From positions 62,001 to 126,000 of the forward strand of contig CAMAUX010000003.1 in NCBI GenBank assembly GCA_945861435.1: a stretch of 64,000 nt of DNA, in the 5' to 3' direction. Below the pieces are notes generated by a model that was not told the origin of the DNA, made no database searches, and saw only the letters and a list, made by a program, of their open reading frames with translations. The position numbers were made by a program, and so were the translations under genes. The stretch comes from Chthoniobacter flavus. GTDB taxonomy: Bacteria; Verrucomicrobiota; Verrucomicrobiia; Chthoniobacterales; Chthoniobacteraceae. This document shows, in pieces, positions 1-7,173 of the stretch. Each line of letters opens with the position of its first letter. Position 1 is the first letter of the stretch.

Positions 1-411
1 GTAGGTTCCGTCACATTGACCGGACCGGTAGCGGTCGAGTTCGATATGACGGAGCATTGTTTGCGGCGTCCAATTTCCCTGGGGTTCGCCGAGCATGCGG
101 GCGAAGGCTAGGGCGCTTTCAAAGAAGGTCCAGCAGTCGAGGCCAGCGAGGTTGGTGGAGGGTGCCTCGATGCGGTCGTGGATCTCGAGTGTGTGGGACT
201 TGTAGGGGGTGCCGCAGAGTGCAAGCCCGATGGCGGCGGTGCGCTCGCCGATGGGGAGGGTTTTCCACTGGGAGGCGCTGAGGAGGAGCTGGTCGAACTG
301 TGGCTGGCCCTTGAAGACGGTGGAGAGAGGGAGATCGGCGGAGGCGGATCGAGCCGGGGAGGCGCAGAGGAGACAGGCAAAGGCGAGGATGAAGGGGAAT
401 GGGAGGCGCAC
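1..411 (-). CDS. DUF1460-family secreted protein, N-terminal part (cut by window edge)
   Basis: Reading the minus strand from a GTG at 411 gives an open frame that runs off the left edge without a stop (137 codons visible). The N-terminus is a signal peptide (RLPFPFILAFACLLCA, then ASP/ARSASA). The mature part contains CGTPYKSHTLE and NLAGLDCWTFFESALA. These match the conserved blocks of DUF1460 (PF07313), a group related to NlpC/P60-like cysteine amidases, where the Cys of the LDC motif is the presumed nucleophile. The function is probably cell-envelope or peptidoglycan related, but the substrate is not established. The GTG was chosen because it sits directly before the hydrophobic leader; no ATG lies in this frame nearby. 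The C-terminal catalytic part is outside the window. Confidence 0.72.
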   Translation of the reverse strand, partial: MRLPFPFILAFACLLCASPARSASADLPLSTVFKGQPQFDQLLLSASQWKTLPIGERTAAIGLALCGTPYKSHTLEIHDRIEAPSTNLAGLDCWTFFESALAFARMLGEPQGNWTPQTMLRHIELDRYRSGQCDGTY

Positions 412-531
412 AGGGCGTAAACAAAGACGCGGAGTGCAGGGTCGTCAACCGCAGTCTATGGGCTTGGAAATCGGATCTAGTTTTGCTAGCAAAAGCCGTC
501 CCGGATTTCCGGGGCACAACCTTCATAACTT

Positions 532-735
532 ATGGCGACCTACGTGTACGAAACCATCCCCCAGAAGCCCGGAAAGAAACCGCGGCAGTTTGAGGTTCAA
601 CAAAGCATGAGTGCGCCGGCCCTGACACACTGTCCCGAGAGTGGGGAACCGGTGCGGCGAGTGGTGGTGGGCGGGAGCATTATCACTCGGGGGACATCGA
701 TCCTATCGATGAACAGGCCAAAGAGGCGTGGTTGA
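532..735 (+). CDS. FmdB-like zinc-ribbon-family small protein, probably frameshifted
   Basis: A 67-residue open frame starts MATYVYETIPQKPG and continues to ESGEPVRRVVVGG, the pattern of FmdB-type regulatory zinc-ribbon proteins (start MPTYxYE, end of core GEPVRRVxxGG). The usual second zinc-ligand pair is reduced to CPE in HCPESGEP, as in variant members. After the GG the frame turns into a non-conserved basic tail and stops at 735. One frame over (-1), codons from about 678 to the TAG at 762-764 read HYHSGDIDPIDEQAKEAW and then LKAAQAGLGC, which looks far more like real protein. A lost base near 676-690 is the simplest explanation; the intact gene would then end at 764, touching the convergent gene that ends at 761. 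Role unknown beyond the family. Confidence 0.65.
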   Translation: MATYVYETIPQKPGKKPRQFEVQQSMSAPALTHCPESGEPVRRVVVGGSIITRGTSILSMNRPKRRG

Positions 736-760
736 AGGCCGCGCAGGCCGGCTTGGGCTG

Positions 761-1579
761 TTAGGAAAGCCGTAGGATATCGCGCAGGCACTGGATCCAG
801 AGGTAGAACATTCCGCGCCAAGAGTAGCGTACTTCGCCCTCTGTGGTTCGGCTGAGGAGGCCGCCGTCGAGGTTGTGCTGGATCTGGGATCGGCAGTCGC
901 CCTGGATGAGGTCGGTGAGTTGGTCGGGGTCGATGTCCAGCAGTGCCTCGTGGTCGACGCCGTGCAGTTGAAGGAATTCGCGGTGCAGCGCGTGAAGCGT
1001 TTCAAATCCGAGGTGGCCCTGCACTTGGTTGATTTGCCAGTGCGGTGCGAGCCTGAGGTGGGGTGAGAAAGGGTTGTTCCAAGTGGTCCATACCCTGCCG
1101 TCCTTCGCCCGTGATGAGAGGCTGATGTAGTAAAAGGCGGTGCTGCTGTGTTCGATGAGGCAGATGGCGCCGTGGGTGCGTTCGTCCGGGCGGTGGAAGA
1201 GCCGGAAAAACTGATCCGTGCCGCCCCATTCCCAGCCGCAATCCTCGACGTGCTCGAATGAAGCGAGCTCAATTTCCGCGGTAAGTTCCTCCAAGGGAGG
1301 GAAGCTGTCTTCGTCCGGCGCGGCACGGCGGCGGAGGTGCTGGTCGATTGGGAGCGAAAGTTTGCGTGTGCGGGTGAGGATTTCGATCCAGGGCAGGAAA
1401 AGCCAGCTCGCCACGCAGAATACGCCCACGGGCCATGAATTGGTGAGCCGCCACCCACAGAGAAAAGATGCGGAGAGGATGCCAAGGGTGCCGAGCCTGC
1501 GGGACCAAAGGCGGTCGAAGCTCCGGAGGCTGAAGCTGAGGAGAAGAACTCCTGCAATGAGGAGGGTGGAGGAAAGCAC
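761..1579 (-). CDS. Hypothetical membrane protein, 272 aa
   Basis: The ORF has an ATG start and an N-terminal membrane module of about three hydrophobic segments (residues about 3-19, 29-44 and 48-66). A soluble cytosolic or periplasmic part of about 200 residues follows, rich in Trp, His and acidic residues (FEHVEDCGWEWGGTDQFFRL). I do not recognise the family and see no catalytic motif. It lies 37 bp downstream of the glutaredoxin gene on the same strand, so the two are probably co-transcribed. It converges with the FmdB-like gene, whose frame-corrected stop overlaps its last bases. Confidence 0.7.
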   Translation of the reverse strand: MLSSTLLIAGVLLLSFSLRSFDRLWSRRLGTLGILSASFLCGWRLTNSWPVGVFCVASWLFLPWIEILTRTRKLSLPIDQHLRRRAAPDEDSFPPLEELTAEIELASFEHVEDCGWEWGGTDQFFRLFHRPDERTHGAICLIEHSSTAFYYISLSSRAKDGRVWTTWNNPFSPHLRLAPHWQINQVQGHLGFETLHALHREFLQLHGVDHEALLDIDPDQLTDLIQGDCRSQIQHNLDGGLLSRTTEGEVRYSWRGMFYLWIQCLRDILRLS

Positions 1580-1616
1580 GGTGGCTCGGGTTTCTCGGTC
1601 GATTGTGGGATGGAAC

Positions 1617-1868
1617 CTACGGTGCGAGGCCGTGCATTTTGAGGAATTCCGGAAGTTGCTCCGGGCCGAAGTCTGCGAGCATGTGGGTGTCGTCGATGAC
1701 GAGTGTGGGTGTGTATCGTTGCCCTGAAATATTGATCATCGATTGATAGGCGGCTGGATCTGCGAGGACGTCCGCGAGTTCGTAGGGGACCCCTCGGGTG
1801 TCGAGCCACTCCTGAGCTTGAACGCACCAAGGGCACGTGCGTTTTACGTAGAGCTTGAGATGGGCCAT
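1617..1868 (-). CDS. Glutaredoxin, CPWC type
   Basis: An 83-residue protein, the normal length for a class I glutaredoxin. It opens with a beta strand (LKLYVKR) leading into the redox motif T-CPWC (residues 11-15), then RGVPYELADV. The cis-proline element TPTLVIDD (residues 53-60) and a C-terminal helix (GPEQLPEFLKMHG) follow. It would reduce disulfides or glutathione-mixed disulfides, or act with a low-molecular-weight thiol. CPWC instead of the common CPYC is seen in some bacterial glutaredoxins. It is upstream of, and likely co-transcribed with, the membrane protein ending at 761. Confidence 0.9.
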   Translation of the reverse strand: MAHLKLYVKRTCPWCVQAQEWLDTRGVPYELADVLADPAAYQSMINISGQRYTPTLVIDDTHMLADFGPEQLPEFLKMHGLAP

Positions 1869-1898
1869 GAGCGCTGTATGGGAGGAGAAAGTGAGACT

Positions 1899-2075
1899 TC
1901 AGGAGGCTGGAAGGGCGAGGCCGGGTACGACGCGGGGCTTCAGCTTTTTCGACTGTGTATAGTTGTCGATGCTCTTCTGGTAATTGGCTAGCTTTGCCTC
2001 TGCTTGATTGTAGGACCGGGTGCGGTGTTCCCTGTTGCCAAGCGCGAAGAGCAGGGAGGCGAGGGTGCGCGCAGG
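1899..2075 (-). CDS. Possible small or broken ORF with coding-like C-terminus
   Basis: Between an in-frame TAG (2078-2076) and a TGA at 1901-1899 lie 58 sense codons. They read LASLLFALGNREHRTRSY, then NQAEAKLANYQKSIDNY and TQSKKLKPRVVPGLALPAS. The composition (Lys, Asn, Gln, Tyr; amphipathic) is unlike the Arg/Pro/Ser-rich shadows typical of non-coding frames here. There is no ATG, GTG or TTG between the upstream stop and the coding-like part, so either it starts at CTG or it is the remnant of a longer gene disrupted upstream. I do not recognise the sequence. Confidence 0.35.
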   Translation of the reverse strand, partial: PARTLASLLFALGNREHRTRSYNQAEAKLANYQKSIDNYTQSKKLKPRVVPGLALPAS

Positions 2076-2280
2076 CTAAGCCTGAGCGAGGGGAGCGTGG
2101 AAAATCAATGGGAGGTTCTGAGTGCGTGGGGGAGAAACCCGACCGGAAAGGTTCTGGCAAATGTTTCGGATCCGGGTGAGGTCAAGATTTGCCTTTGCTT
2201 TTTTGATGATCGCACTAAGATGGTGGGGAAATCGCTTAGTTTTGGGTTCGGAGTTGGGAAGCCTGTCAGTGAGTTAGTTA

Positions 2281-2328
2281 ACTTCAGTGACGACTTGAGA
2301 TCCGATGACCGGGAACCGTCACCGAAGT
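2281..2328 (+). promoter_or_regulatory. Leader hairpin upstream of the RRM gene
   Basis: ACTTCAGTGACG (2281-2292) pairs with CGTCACCGAAGT (2317-2328): 11 pairs with one A-C mismatch, and a 24-base loop. It ends 30 bases before the RRM start codon. It is not followed by a T-run, so it is not a terminator. Long structured leaders are common on cold-inducible RNA-binding protein genes. Regulation here is inferred from the structure only. Confidence 0.4.
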
Positions 2329-2358
2329 CCTTGCTGAGCTAACACAGACAAAAACAAC

Positions 2359-2745
2359 ATGGGTACCAAACTCTATGTGGGCAATCTTCCGTTCACCGCA
2401 ACGGAGCCCGACCTTCAGGATCACTTCGGCGCCGTTGGCGCTGTCAGCGAAGTGCTTCTGGTTCAAGACAAGTTCACCGGCAAGTCCCGCGGCTTCGCCT
2501 TCGTGACCATGGCAAGTGATGGGGACGCTCAGGCAGCGATTGAAAAGCTGCATGGCAGCCCCTTCGGCGGCCGGCCCCTGACCGTGAATGAAGCTCGTCC
2601 TCGCGAAGAGCGCGGCGGCGGCGGTGGCGGCGGCGGTTACGGTGGTGGTGGTGGTGGTGGCGGCTACGGCGGTGGTGGTGGTGGTGGCCGCGGTGGTCGT
2701 GGCGGTGGCGGCGGCGGCGGCGGTGGTCGTCGCGGCGGTTACTAA
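2359..2745 (+). CDS. Glycine-rich RRM RNA-binding protein
   Basis: A 128-residue protein made of one RRM domain (residues 1-about 80) and a low-complexity Gly tail. RNP2 is KLYVGNLPF (residues 3-11) and RNP1 is KSRGFAFVTM. The domain ends PLTVNEARPRE, as in cyanobacterial Rbp and plant GRP-type proteins. The tail is runs of Gly broken by Tyr, Arg and a terminal RRGGY, encoded by GGC/GGT repeats at about 2612-2740. Such proteins bind single-stranded RNA and often act in cold adaptation or RNA chaperoning. It is a single-gene unit with a structured leader and its own strong terminator. Confidence 0.93.
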   Translation: MGTKLYVGNLPFTATEPDLQDHFGAVGAVSEVLLVQDKFTGKSRGFAFVTMASDGDAQAAIEKLHGSPFGGRPLTVNEARPREERGGGGGGGGYGGGGGGGGYGGGGGGGRGGRGGGGGGGGGRRGGY

Positions 2746-2785
2746 CCAACGCATCTAGGCTGCGCTCTAAGCGCGGTTCCTTTTG

Positions 2786-2820
2786 AAAAAGTGCGGTCCT
2801 CACGGGCCGCACTTTTTTTT
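2786..2820 (+). terminator. Rho-independent terminator of the RRM gene
   Basis: A perfect 10-bp stem AGTGCGGTCC/GGGCCGCACT (one G-U pair) with a TCAC loop, preceded by an A-run and followed by eight T. The A- and T-runs could extend the stem and make it bidirectional, although no minus-strand gene ends here. Confidence 0.9.
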
Positions 2821-2954
2821 GTTTCGTCGCAGCCGAACATTCTGGCTGGCCGCTTGATTGAGGTCCGTCTTGTTTGGTCACAAACGGAGCCGATCGTTTA
2901 GATGGTTTGGAGCGTGCGCTTGCCGGCCGATGCGAGCCGGGGCAGGATCCATGG

Positions 2955-3593
2955 ATGCAATTGCCTGCCGGAGTAACCGTGATGGACCATCCTCTTGCTC
3001 AGTCGAAGCTTGCGCAGTTGCGGTCTGCGGAGAGCCCAAGTGCGGCTTTTCGCGCTCGGGTGTGCGAGCTCGCTGAATTGATGCTATTTGAAGCGACTCG
3101 TGGATTGACGTTAAGGTCGATAACCGTACGCACGCCCTTGGCTGAATGCGCCGGTGTGGCGCTGGTCCGGCCGGTGGTGCTGGCACCCATTTTGAGGGCT
3201 GGACTGGGAATGATGGAGGGAATGCTACGTTTGTTGCCTGAGGCGGGCGTGGCGCATATCGGGATGGCGAGGGACGAGCGGACGCATCAGCCGCGAAGCT
3301 ACTACTTCAAGGCGCCGCCCTATCTCGCGGAGGCTGATGTGCTGGTGTTGGATCCGATGCTGGCTACTGGAGGCAGTGCCAGTTGGTCGATCCAGCAACT
3401 TAAGGAGGGCGGCGCTCGCTCATTACGTTTTGTTTGTCTCGTGAGCTCTATCCAGGGGCTTTCGCGTTTGAGGGCGGAGCATCCCGACGTGCCCATATTT
3501 ACGGCGGCCGTGGATCCCGGGCTCGATGAGCGTGCCTACATTGTGCCCGGTCTGGGGGACGCTGGTGACCGTTATTTCGGCACGGTGGGTTGA
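2955..3593 (+). CDS. upp: Uracil phosphoribosyltransferase
   Basis: Converts uracil and PRPP to UMP (pyrimidine salvage). The sequence follows UPRT from end to end: HPLAQSKLAQLR near the start, PVVLAPILRAGLGMMEGML (uracil/PRPP region), the PRPP loop VLDPMLATGGSASWSI, and the C-terminal uracil-binding block YIVPGLGDAGDRYFGT. From the ATG at 2955 the protein is 212 aa, close to the family's 208-210. The frame also allows a TTG start at 2874, adding 27 residues with no UPRT homology, so 2955 is preferred. The last 22 bp overlap the 3' end of the convergent amidase gene. Confidence 0.95.
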   Translation: MQLPAGVTVMDHPLAQSKLAQLRSAESPSAAFRARVCELAELMLFEATRGLTLRSITVRTPLAECAGVALVRPVVLAPILRAGLGMMEGMLRLLPEAGVAHIGMARDERTHQPRSYYFKAPPYLAEADVLVLDPMLATGGSASWSIQQLKEGGARSLRFVCLVSSIQGLSRLRAEHPDVPIFTAAVDPGLDERAYIVPGLGDAGDRYFGTVG

Positions 3594-5002
3594 AGCGGGC
3601 GGCGTTTGATTGCGAGCCTCCTGAGGCCCTCGGCAACGGCTTGCGCGTATTCGCGGAATACGCTGGGCCTCGCGGTCCCGGCTATGGTGCGCAGTCCCTC
3701 GTAGTCTCCAGCTTGGGCGCGCTCGCAGAAAGCTGCGTTGTTCATGACATAGGGTTCGAGGAAGGCCACGGGTGCTTGGTACAGACGGTTGGCAAGGAGG
3801 TTCCGCGCCCATACGTGCATGCCGTCGCCGACGCGGCGGGCGTTGGTGCCTGGGTACTCGTAAGGAGGAAGGCTGGCCGCTTCGGCGAGTGCGGCGGCGA
3901 TGTGTTCGTTGGCGGGAATTTCTTCCTCGATGGCGCGACTCAGCAGGCGGGAGAGCATGTCGCAGCGGAGGTCGTCGTGGCGGAGTTCACCAGCGGAGTA
4001 GCATCCATTAATCAAAGTGTGGAGATGGCTGGAATCGACGAGCTGCGGTCTGTTCGGATCGCCCCATCCTTCGGCGTTGAAGTGCAGGCAGAGAACGAGG
4101 TCTGGACGAGCTGTTCCGTTGACGAATTCCGCCCGGTGGCGGATTTCGCTGACGCGGTAGAAGAGCAGCTCGCTTTCCGCCTGAATGGAGCCTCCGCGAT
4201 ATGGATCGTCAGGACCGTGATAAGTTTCGCGTGGATCGAAGATGTTACGCTCTGCGAGTTGCGTCTTTGCTTGGGAGCGGAAGTCTTTGGGGCGCATTGG
4301 AGTGACGGGCTGCGTGTCGGAGCGTGCCATGGTGACAATGGCGCCCATGTTTTTGAGAAGCGGGGCGAGGTGCTTTGCGACGAGCAGGGTCATGTCGCCC
4401 TCGGTGATGGGTGGTGTCGTTTCCATCTGGAACCATCGTTCCTCCATGCGCGCCCATGTCCCGCCGAGGTGGCCGGGGTCGATGGCTATCCGCACTCCTT
4501 CCAGAGGGTGGGTGGGATCCGCTGGGCTCAATTCAGAGATGGAGCGCCACGGCCGGGTGGTGGGTCTTGCGCTGACCGCATCGCGGGCGAATCGGAGGAC
4601 CCAAGAGCTTTCCGGGGAGAGGGTTTTTTTGATGGCCGCCTCCCGTTCGCTGAGGGCGATGAATTCGGAAGCTGCGCCGCCGGGGGCGTATACTTCGTCG
4701 AGAAGTCGAACGAAGTCGTTACGGGTGATGGTTTCTTGGAAGGGTTCGAGGGCTTCCCATGTGGGTGGTGGGGCCAGAGCGCTGAGGCGTTGTGCGTGTA
4801 ACGGGTTGCTGTCTGAAAGGAGATGGAGGAGGAGGGGCAGCAGCGTTACGAGTAGTCGCCACGGGCGAACAGGGAGGTGTGTGTGACGTTTGTCGCAGTG
4901 TTCTTGGGGCCTGACTTGAGGAGCCGAGACATTCTGCGTGCCACGCCGGTTGGAGTTGGGGCATGCTGGCGTGATGCTACGACTTTTATTCCTAGGCGAC
5001 AT
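3572..5002 (-). CDS. N-acetylmuramoyl-L-alanine amidase (Amidase_3 type), secreted
   Basis: A zinc-dependent amidase that would cleave the amide between MurNAc and L-Ala in peptidoglycan. The domain begins RIAIDPGHLGGTWARMEER (first Zn His), then TEGDMTLLVAKHLAPLLK (Glu ligand), LVLCLHFNAEGW (second His) and APVAFLEPYVMNN (catalytic Glu). A hydrophobic leader (RLLVTLLPLLLHLLSDS, then NPLHAQ) would direct export. The start is a problem: between that leader and the upstream limit the only ATG/GTG/TTG codons are ATGs at 5041, 5005 and 5002, which lie inside the divergent phosphodiesterase gene (start 4974). They would put about 45-60 odd residues before the signal peptide. A non-canonical start or an indel is possible. 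Its 3' end overlaps upp by 22 bp. Confidence 0.85.
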   Translation of the reverse strand: MSPRNKSRSITPACPNSNRRGTQNVSAPQVRPQEHCDKRHTHLPVRPWRLLVTLLPLLLHLLSDSNPLHAQRLSALAPPPTWEALEPFQETITRNDFVRLLDEVYAPGGAASEFIALSEREAAIKKTLSPESSWVLRFARDAVSARPTTRPWRSISELSPADPTHPLEGVRIAIDPGHLGGTWARMEERWFQMETTPPITEGDMTLLVAKHLAPLLKNMGAIVTMARSDTQPVTPMRPKDFRSQAKTQLAERNIFDPRETYHGPDDPYRGGSIQAESELLFYRVSEIRHRAEFVNGTARPDLVLCLHFNAEGWGDPNRPQLVDSSHLHTLINGCYSAGELRHDDLRCDMLSRLLSRAIEEEIPANEHIAAALAEAASLPPYEYPGTNARRVGDGMHVWARNLLANRLYQAPVAFLEPYVMNNAAFCERAQAGDYEGLRTIAGTARPSVFREYAQAVAEGLRRLAIKRRPLQPTVPK

Positions 5003-5771
5003 CATTGGTGAGCCAGGGCGACGGGCGGTGATTGAAAGCATGGATTATTTCCGGCGTGAGCGCGAGGTGGACTTTGTGGTGGTGAACGGGGAGAACTCGG
5101 CGGCAGGCAGGGGCATTACGCCAAAGATTAGCATCGACCTGCTGAGGGCAGGTGTGGCGGTGATCACTACTGGGGACCACATTTGGGACCAGCGTGAAGT
5201 TGTGCCCTATTTAGGCACGGAGCCCAGGCTGCTACGGCCGATCAATTACCCCCCGGGGACTCCCGGTGCCGGATCCATTGTGTTGGAGACGCCAAAGGGC
5301 AAGGTGGGGGTTATCAATGTTCAGGGACGCACTTTTATGCAGCCTCCTTTGGAAAACCCCTTTCTTGCGATCGATGCGGAGGTGGAGAGGATGCGCAAGG
5401 AGACCCGTGTTATTTTCGTGGATGTGCATGCGGAGACTACCAGTGAGAAAATTGCGATGGGACGCTTTCTGGATGGACGAGTGTCCGCCGTGGTCGGCAC
5501 GCATACCCATACGCAGACCGCGGATGATCAAGTGTTTCCCGGAGGGACGGCCTTTCTTTGTGACGCGGGCATGTGTGGCCCTGTGGAGAGTTGTCTCGGC
5601 CGTGAAATTACCCCAATTATCGAGCGCTTTCTCACTGGGCGGCCGGTGCTTTTTCCCGTGGCCCGTGGGCCTGTGAAACTTCACGGTGCGATGGTCGAAA
5701 TCGACGAGCGCTCAGGCCGTGCTCTGCGCATCGAGCGGGTTGCCCACTTGTTCGAAAGCACCCGCGAATAG
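4974..5771 (+). CDS. YmdB/TIGR00282-family metallophosphoesterase
   Basis: A 265-residue dinuclear metal phosphoesterase of the family whose B. subtilis member YmdB hydrolyses 2',3'-cyclic nucleotides. Visible motifs are LLFLGDIIGEPGRRAV at the N-terminus (first metal Asp), VVNGENSAAGRGIT, TTGDHIWDQREV, VDVHAETTSEKIAMG and VVGTHTHTQTADDQ (His ligands). The ATG at 4974 (MLRLLFLGD) is the family start; a 12-codon upstream extension to 4938 carries no homology. In Bacillus the family affects RNA turnover and cell fate; the role here is inferred. It converges with the GYF protein gene across a 10-bp gap. Confidence 0.93.
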   Translation: MLRLLFLGDIIGEPGRRAVIESMDYFRREREVDFVVVNGENSAAGRGITPKISIDLLRAGVAVITTGDHIWDQREVVPYLGTEPRLLRPINYPPGTPGAGSIVLETPKGKVGVINVQGRTFMQPPLENPFLAIDAEVERMRKETRVIFVDVHAETTSEKIAMGRFLDGRVSAVVGTHTHTQTADDQVFPGGTAFLCDAGMCGPVESCLGREITPIIERFLTGRPVLFPVARGPVKLHGAMVEIDERSGRALRIERVAHLFESTRE

Positions 5772-5781
5772 GTGTCCGAAA

Positions 5782-6672
5782 TTACCTCGCAAGCAGGCGG
5801 AGGAGCGTCTCTGCCATGATGCAGAATACGGCAGGGAGCAGTATCCCGCAGAGCGTGCGTCCAGCACCAATCCCGTGGCTCTTTGAGAGTCCGATGCAGA
5901 GGATGGCGAGGTTCCAGAGCGCGGATGCGCAGATAAGTGTCGTGCCGAGCGGTTGGTTGATGATCAGAATTGCATAGAGTGCGGGAAACGTGGCGGTGAT
6001 GGATCCGCCGACGTAGGAGCACACGCGGAATGTGCGCTCCATGGAAAGACGTTCCTGATTTACCAGAATAAGGCAGAGGTGGAGCAGGCCGCTTTGGATG
6101 AACGTAGCTGCAGCGAGAAGAGCCGGCGCGAGAAGCAGTGATGACATCAGCGCTTCCGGCCCGGCGCTGCGAGCCGTCTCGCCCGCATCTCTCGCAGCTT
6201 CGGGGATGATGGATTGGAGGCATGAATCGATGCCTGTGGCGGCGAGTACGGCTGCGGTGCCGATCGCGACTGAGTACAGCGTAGGGATGGCGTAGCCGCC
6301 GCCCAGGCGCATGGAGTCGAATGCGATGCGCGGTCGTGAGAGGACCATGACCGCTGTGGCTATGGCGGACCGGGGAGACGGCTTGGCGTGTTGTTCCCAT
6401 GGAAGACCGATGCGTTCCTCGTCTGTACCTGGGGCCCTTCTTTCGGTCCCCTCGGTATCCTGCCACGTGCTCCGTTCCGCGTGATCGGGCGATCGTAGTT
6501 CATCGACATTTTCATGCGCCGGGCGGATTTCGGATAGTGCGAGCCAATCCTCCATGCCCTCACGCCAGAGGCGCGTTTGGTCGCGGACTGTTCCATCAGC
6601 GACCAATTCGTCGAGTTCACTGTCGGTGACGGGGCCTTGCGGCTGGCCTCGGACTTCGTAGTACCACTTCAT
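5782..6672 (-). CDS. GYF_2-domain membrane protein with Yip1-like C-terminus
   Basis: A 296-residue protein. The N-terminal GYF_2/DUF4339 domain runs from MKWYYEVRGQPQGPVTDSEL to the signature WREGMEDWLAL, about residues 1-50. A polar linker follows to about residue 115, then five or so hydrophobic segments to the C-terminus, in the style of Yip1/YIF1-family proteins. GYF_2 domains are thought to be protein-interaction modules, and this fusion is common in PVC bacteria without a defined function. The ATG at 6672 starts exactly at the domain; a longer frame to 6756 adds 28 residues without homology. Confidence 0.85.
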   Translation of the reverse strand: MKWYYEVRGQPQGPVTDSELDELVADGTVRDQTRLWREGMEDWLALSEIRPAHENVDELRSPDHAERSTWQDTEGTERRAPGTDEERIGLPWEQHAKPSPRSAIATAVMVLSRPRIAFDSMRLGGGYAIPTLYSVAIGTAAVLAATGIDSCLQSIIPEAARDAGETARSAGPEALMSSLLLAPALLAAATFIQSGLLHLCLILVNQERLSMERTFRVCSYVGGSITATFPALYAILIINQPLGTTLICASALWNLAILCIGLSKSHGIGAGRTLCGILLPAVFCIMAETLLRLLAR

Positions 6673-6795
6673 AGGGGGGGGATTGTTGGTGGCGATTGAA
6701 GGGTGTTGAGTGACCTTAACGTCTGTCGGGGCAAGTTGTAGCGGCGCCTTAGCCATTCAGAATCCGAACGGAGCCGTGAGTATGCGAGATTCTTT

Positions 6796-6823
6796 TTGAC
6801 ACGGTGAGCCCGCTTGCTACTTT
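6796..6823 (+). promoter_or_regulatory. Sigma-70-like promoter
   Basis: A perfect -35 hexamer TTGACA (6796-6801), a 16-base spacer, and a weak -10 TACTTT (6818-6823, fits TAnnnT). It points toward the terminator-like hairpin at 6882 and then tRNA-Thr and tuf. The match to the -35 is strong, to the -10 modest. Confidence 0.5.
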
Positions 6824-6881
6824 CCCGTCCCTGCTTTTTTGGCTGGAAGGATTGTGAATAAAGCCTGATCGCTTGCGGAAG

Positions 6882-6905
6882 ACCCGCTGCGATCCGGGTT
6901 TTTTT
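6882..6905 (+). terminator. Intrinsic terminator or attenuator before tRNA-Thr
   Basis: Stem ACCCG (6882-6886) with CGGGT (6895-6899), an 8-base loop, then a run of seven T (6899-6905). It lies about 55-75 bases downstream of the promoter at 6796-6823. It could therefore end a short RNA or attenuate transcription into tRNA-Thr and tuf. The stem is only 5 bp. Confidence 0.5.
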
Positions 6906-6995
6906 CGCCCTCTGGAAGGTCTGAGGCGGGCCGGGTTCCCCGAAGCTGCAGTCGTCGCGAGGTGGCGCAGTAACGAGGAACCCGTGAGATTGAAA

Positions 6996-7071
6996 GCCTG
7001 AGTAGCTCAGTTGGTAGAGCACGTCCTTGGTAAGGACGAGGTCGCCGGTTCAATCCCGGTCTCAGGCTCCA
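6996..7071 (+). tRNA. tRNA-Thr (anticodon GGT)
   Basis: Acceptor GCCTGAG (6996-7002) pairs with CTCAGGC (7061-7067). The D-loop has AGCTCAGTTGGTAGAGC, the anticodon stem is CGTCC/GGACG with loop TTGGTAA (anticodon GGT, reads ACC/ACT), and the T-loop is TTCAATC. Discriminator T, then an encoded CCA (7069-7071). It lies 102 bp before tuf, the common bacterial tRNA-tuf linkage. Confidence 0.97.
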
Positions 7072-7173
7072 ATTTTTCGCTCTTGGCTGCAAGGCTTGAG
7101 GGCGATCGCCGCGAATGCGGAGTAAATTTCGAACAAAAACCCAAACCCCAACCACAACCAAACACCTGACCTT

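Larger units (their letters stand above)
1869..2358. other. 490-bp region between glutaredoxin and RRM genes
   Basis: Apart from the doubtful minus-strand ORF at 1899-2075 and the leader hairpin at 2281-2328, nothing firm is visible. The right part (about 2190-2358) is less GC-rich and is the likely promoter and 5' leader of the RRM gene. The leader ends in an A/C-rich stretch (ACAGACAAAAACAAC) immediately before the ATG, without a Shine-Dalgarno sequence. Confidence 0.5.
6673..6995. other. Intergenic region upstream of tRNA-Thr/tuf
   Basis: A stretch of 323 bp with no coding signal on either strand. It holds a promoter-like pair and an intrinsic-terminator-like hairpin (listed separately), in that order, before tRNA-Thr. 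The remaining sequence from 6906 to 6995 could hold a second promoter for the tRNA, but no clear -35/-10 pair was found. Confidence 0.6.

Noticed and set aside
1920-2080. tmRNA or other stable RNA gene
   Set aside because: A TTCGACTG-like string and the Ala-rich peptide end caught attention, but no tRNA-like acceptor or T-arm pairing could be found.
703-2160. 485-codon minus-strand open frame
   Set aside because: It overlaps the membrane protein and glutaredoxin genes in another frame and is Arg/Pro/Ser-rich without any motif; a high-GC shadow.
2004-2342. 112-codon + frame upstream of the RRM gene
   Set aside because: No SD or family resemblance, and it spans the leader hairpin; more likely chance.
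3590-4801. 403-codon + strand frame opposite the amidase
   Set aside because: The minus strand carries clear amidase motifs; the + product has no recognisable domain.
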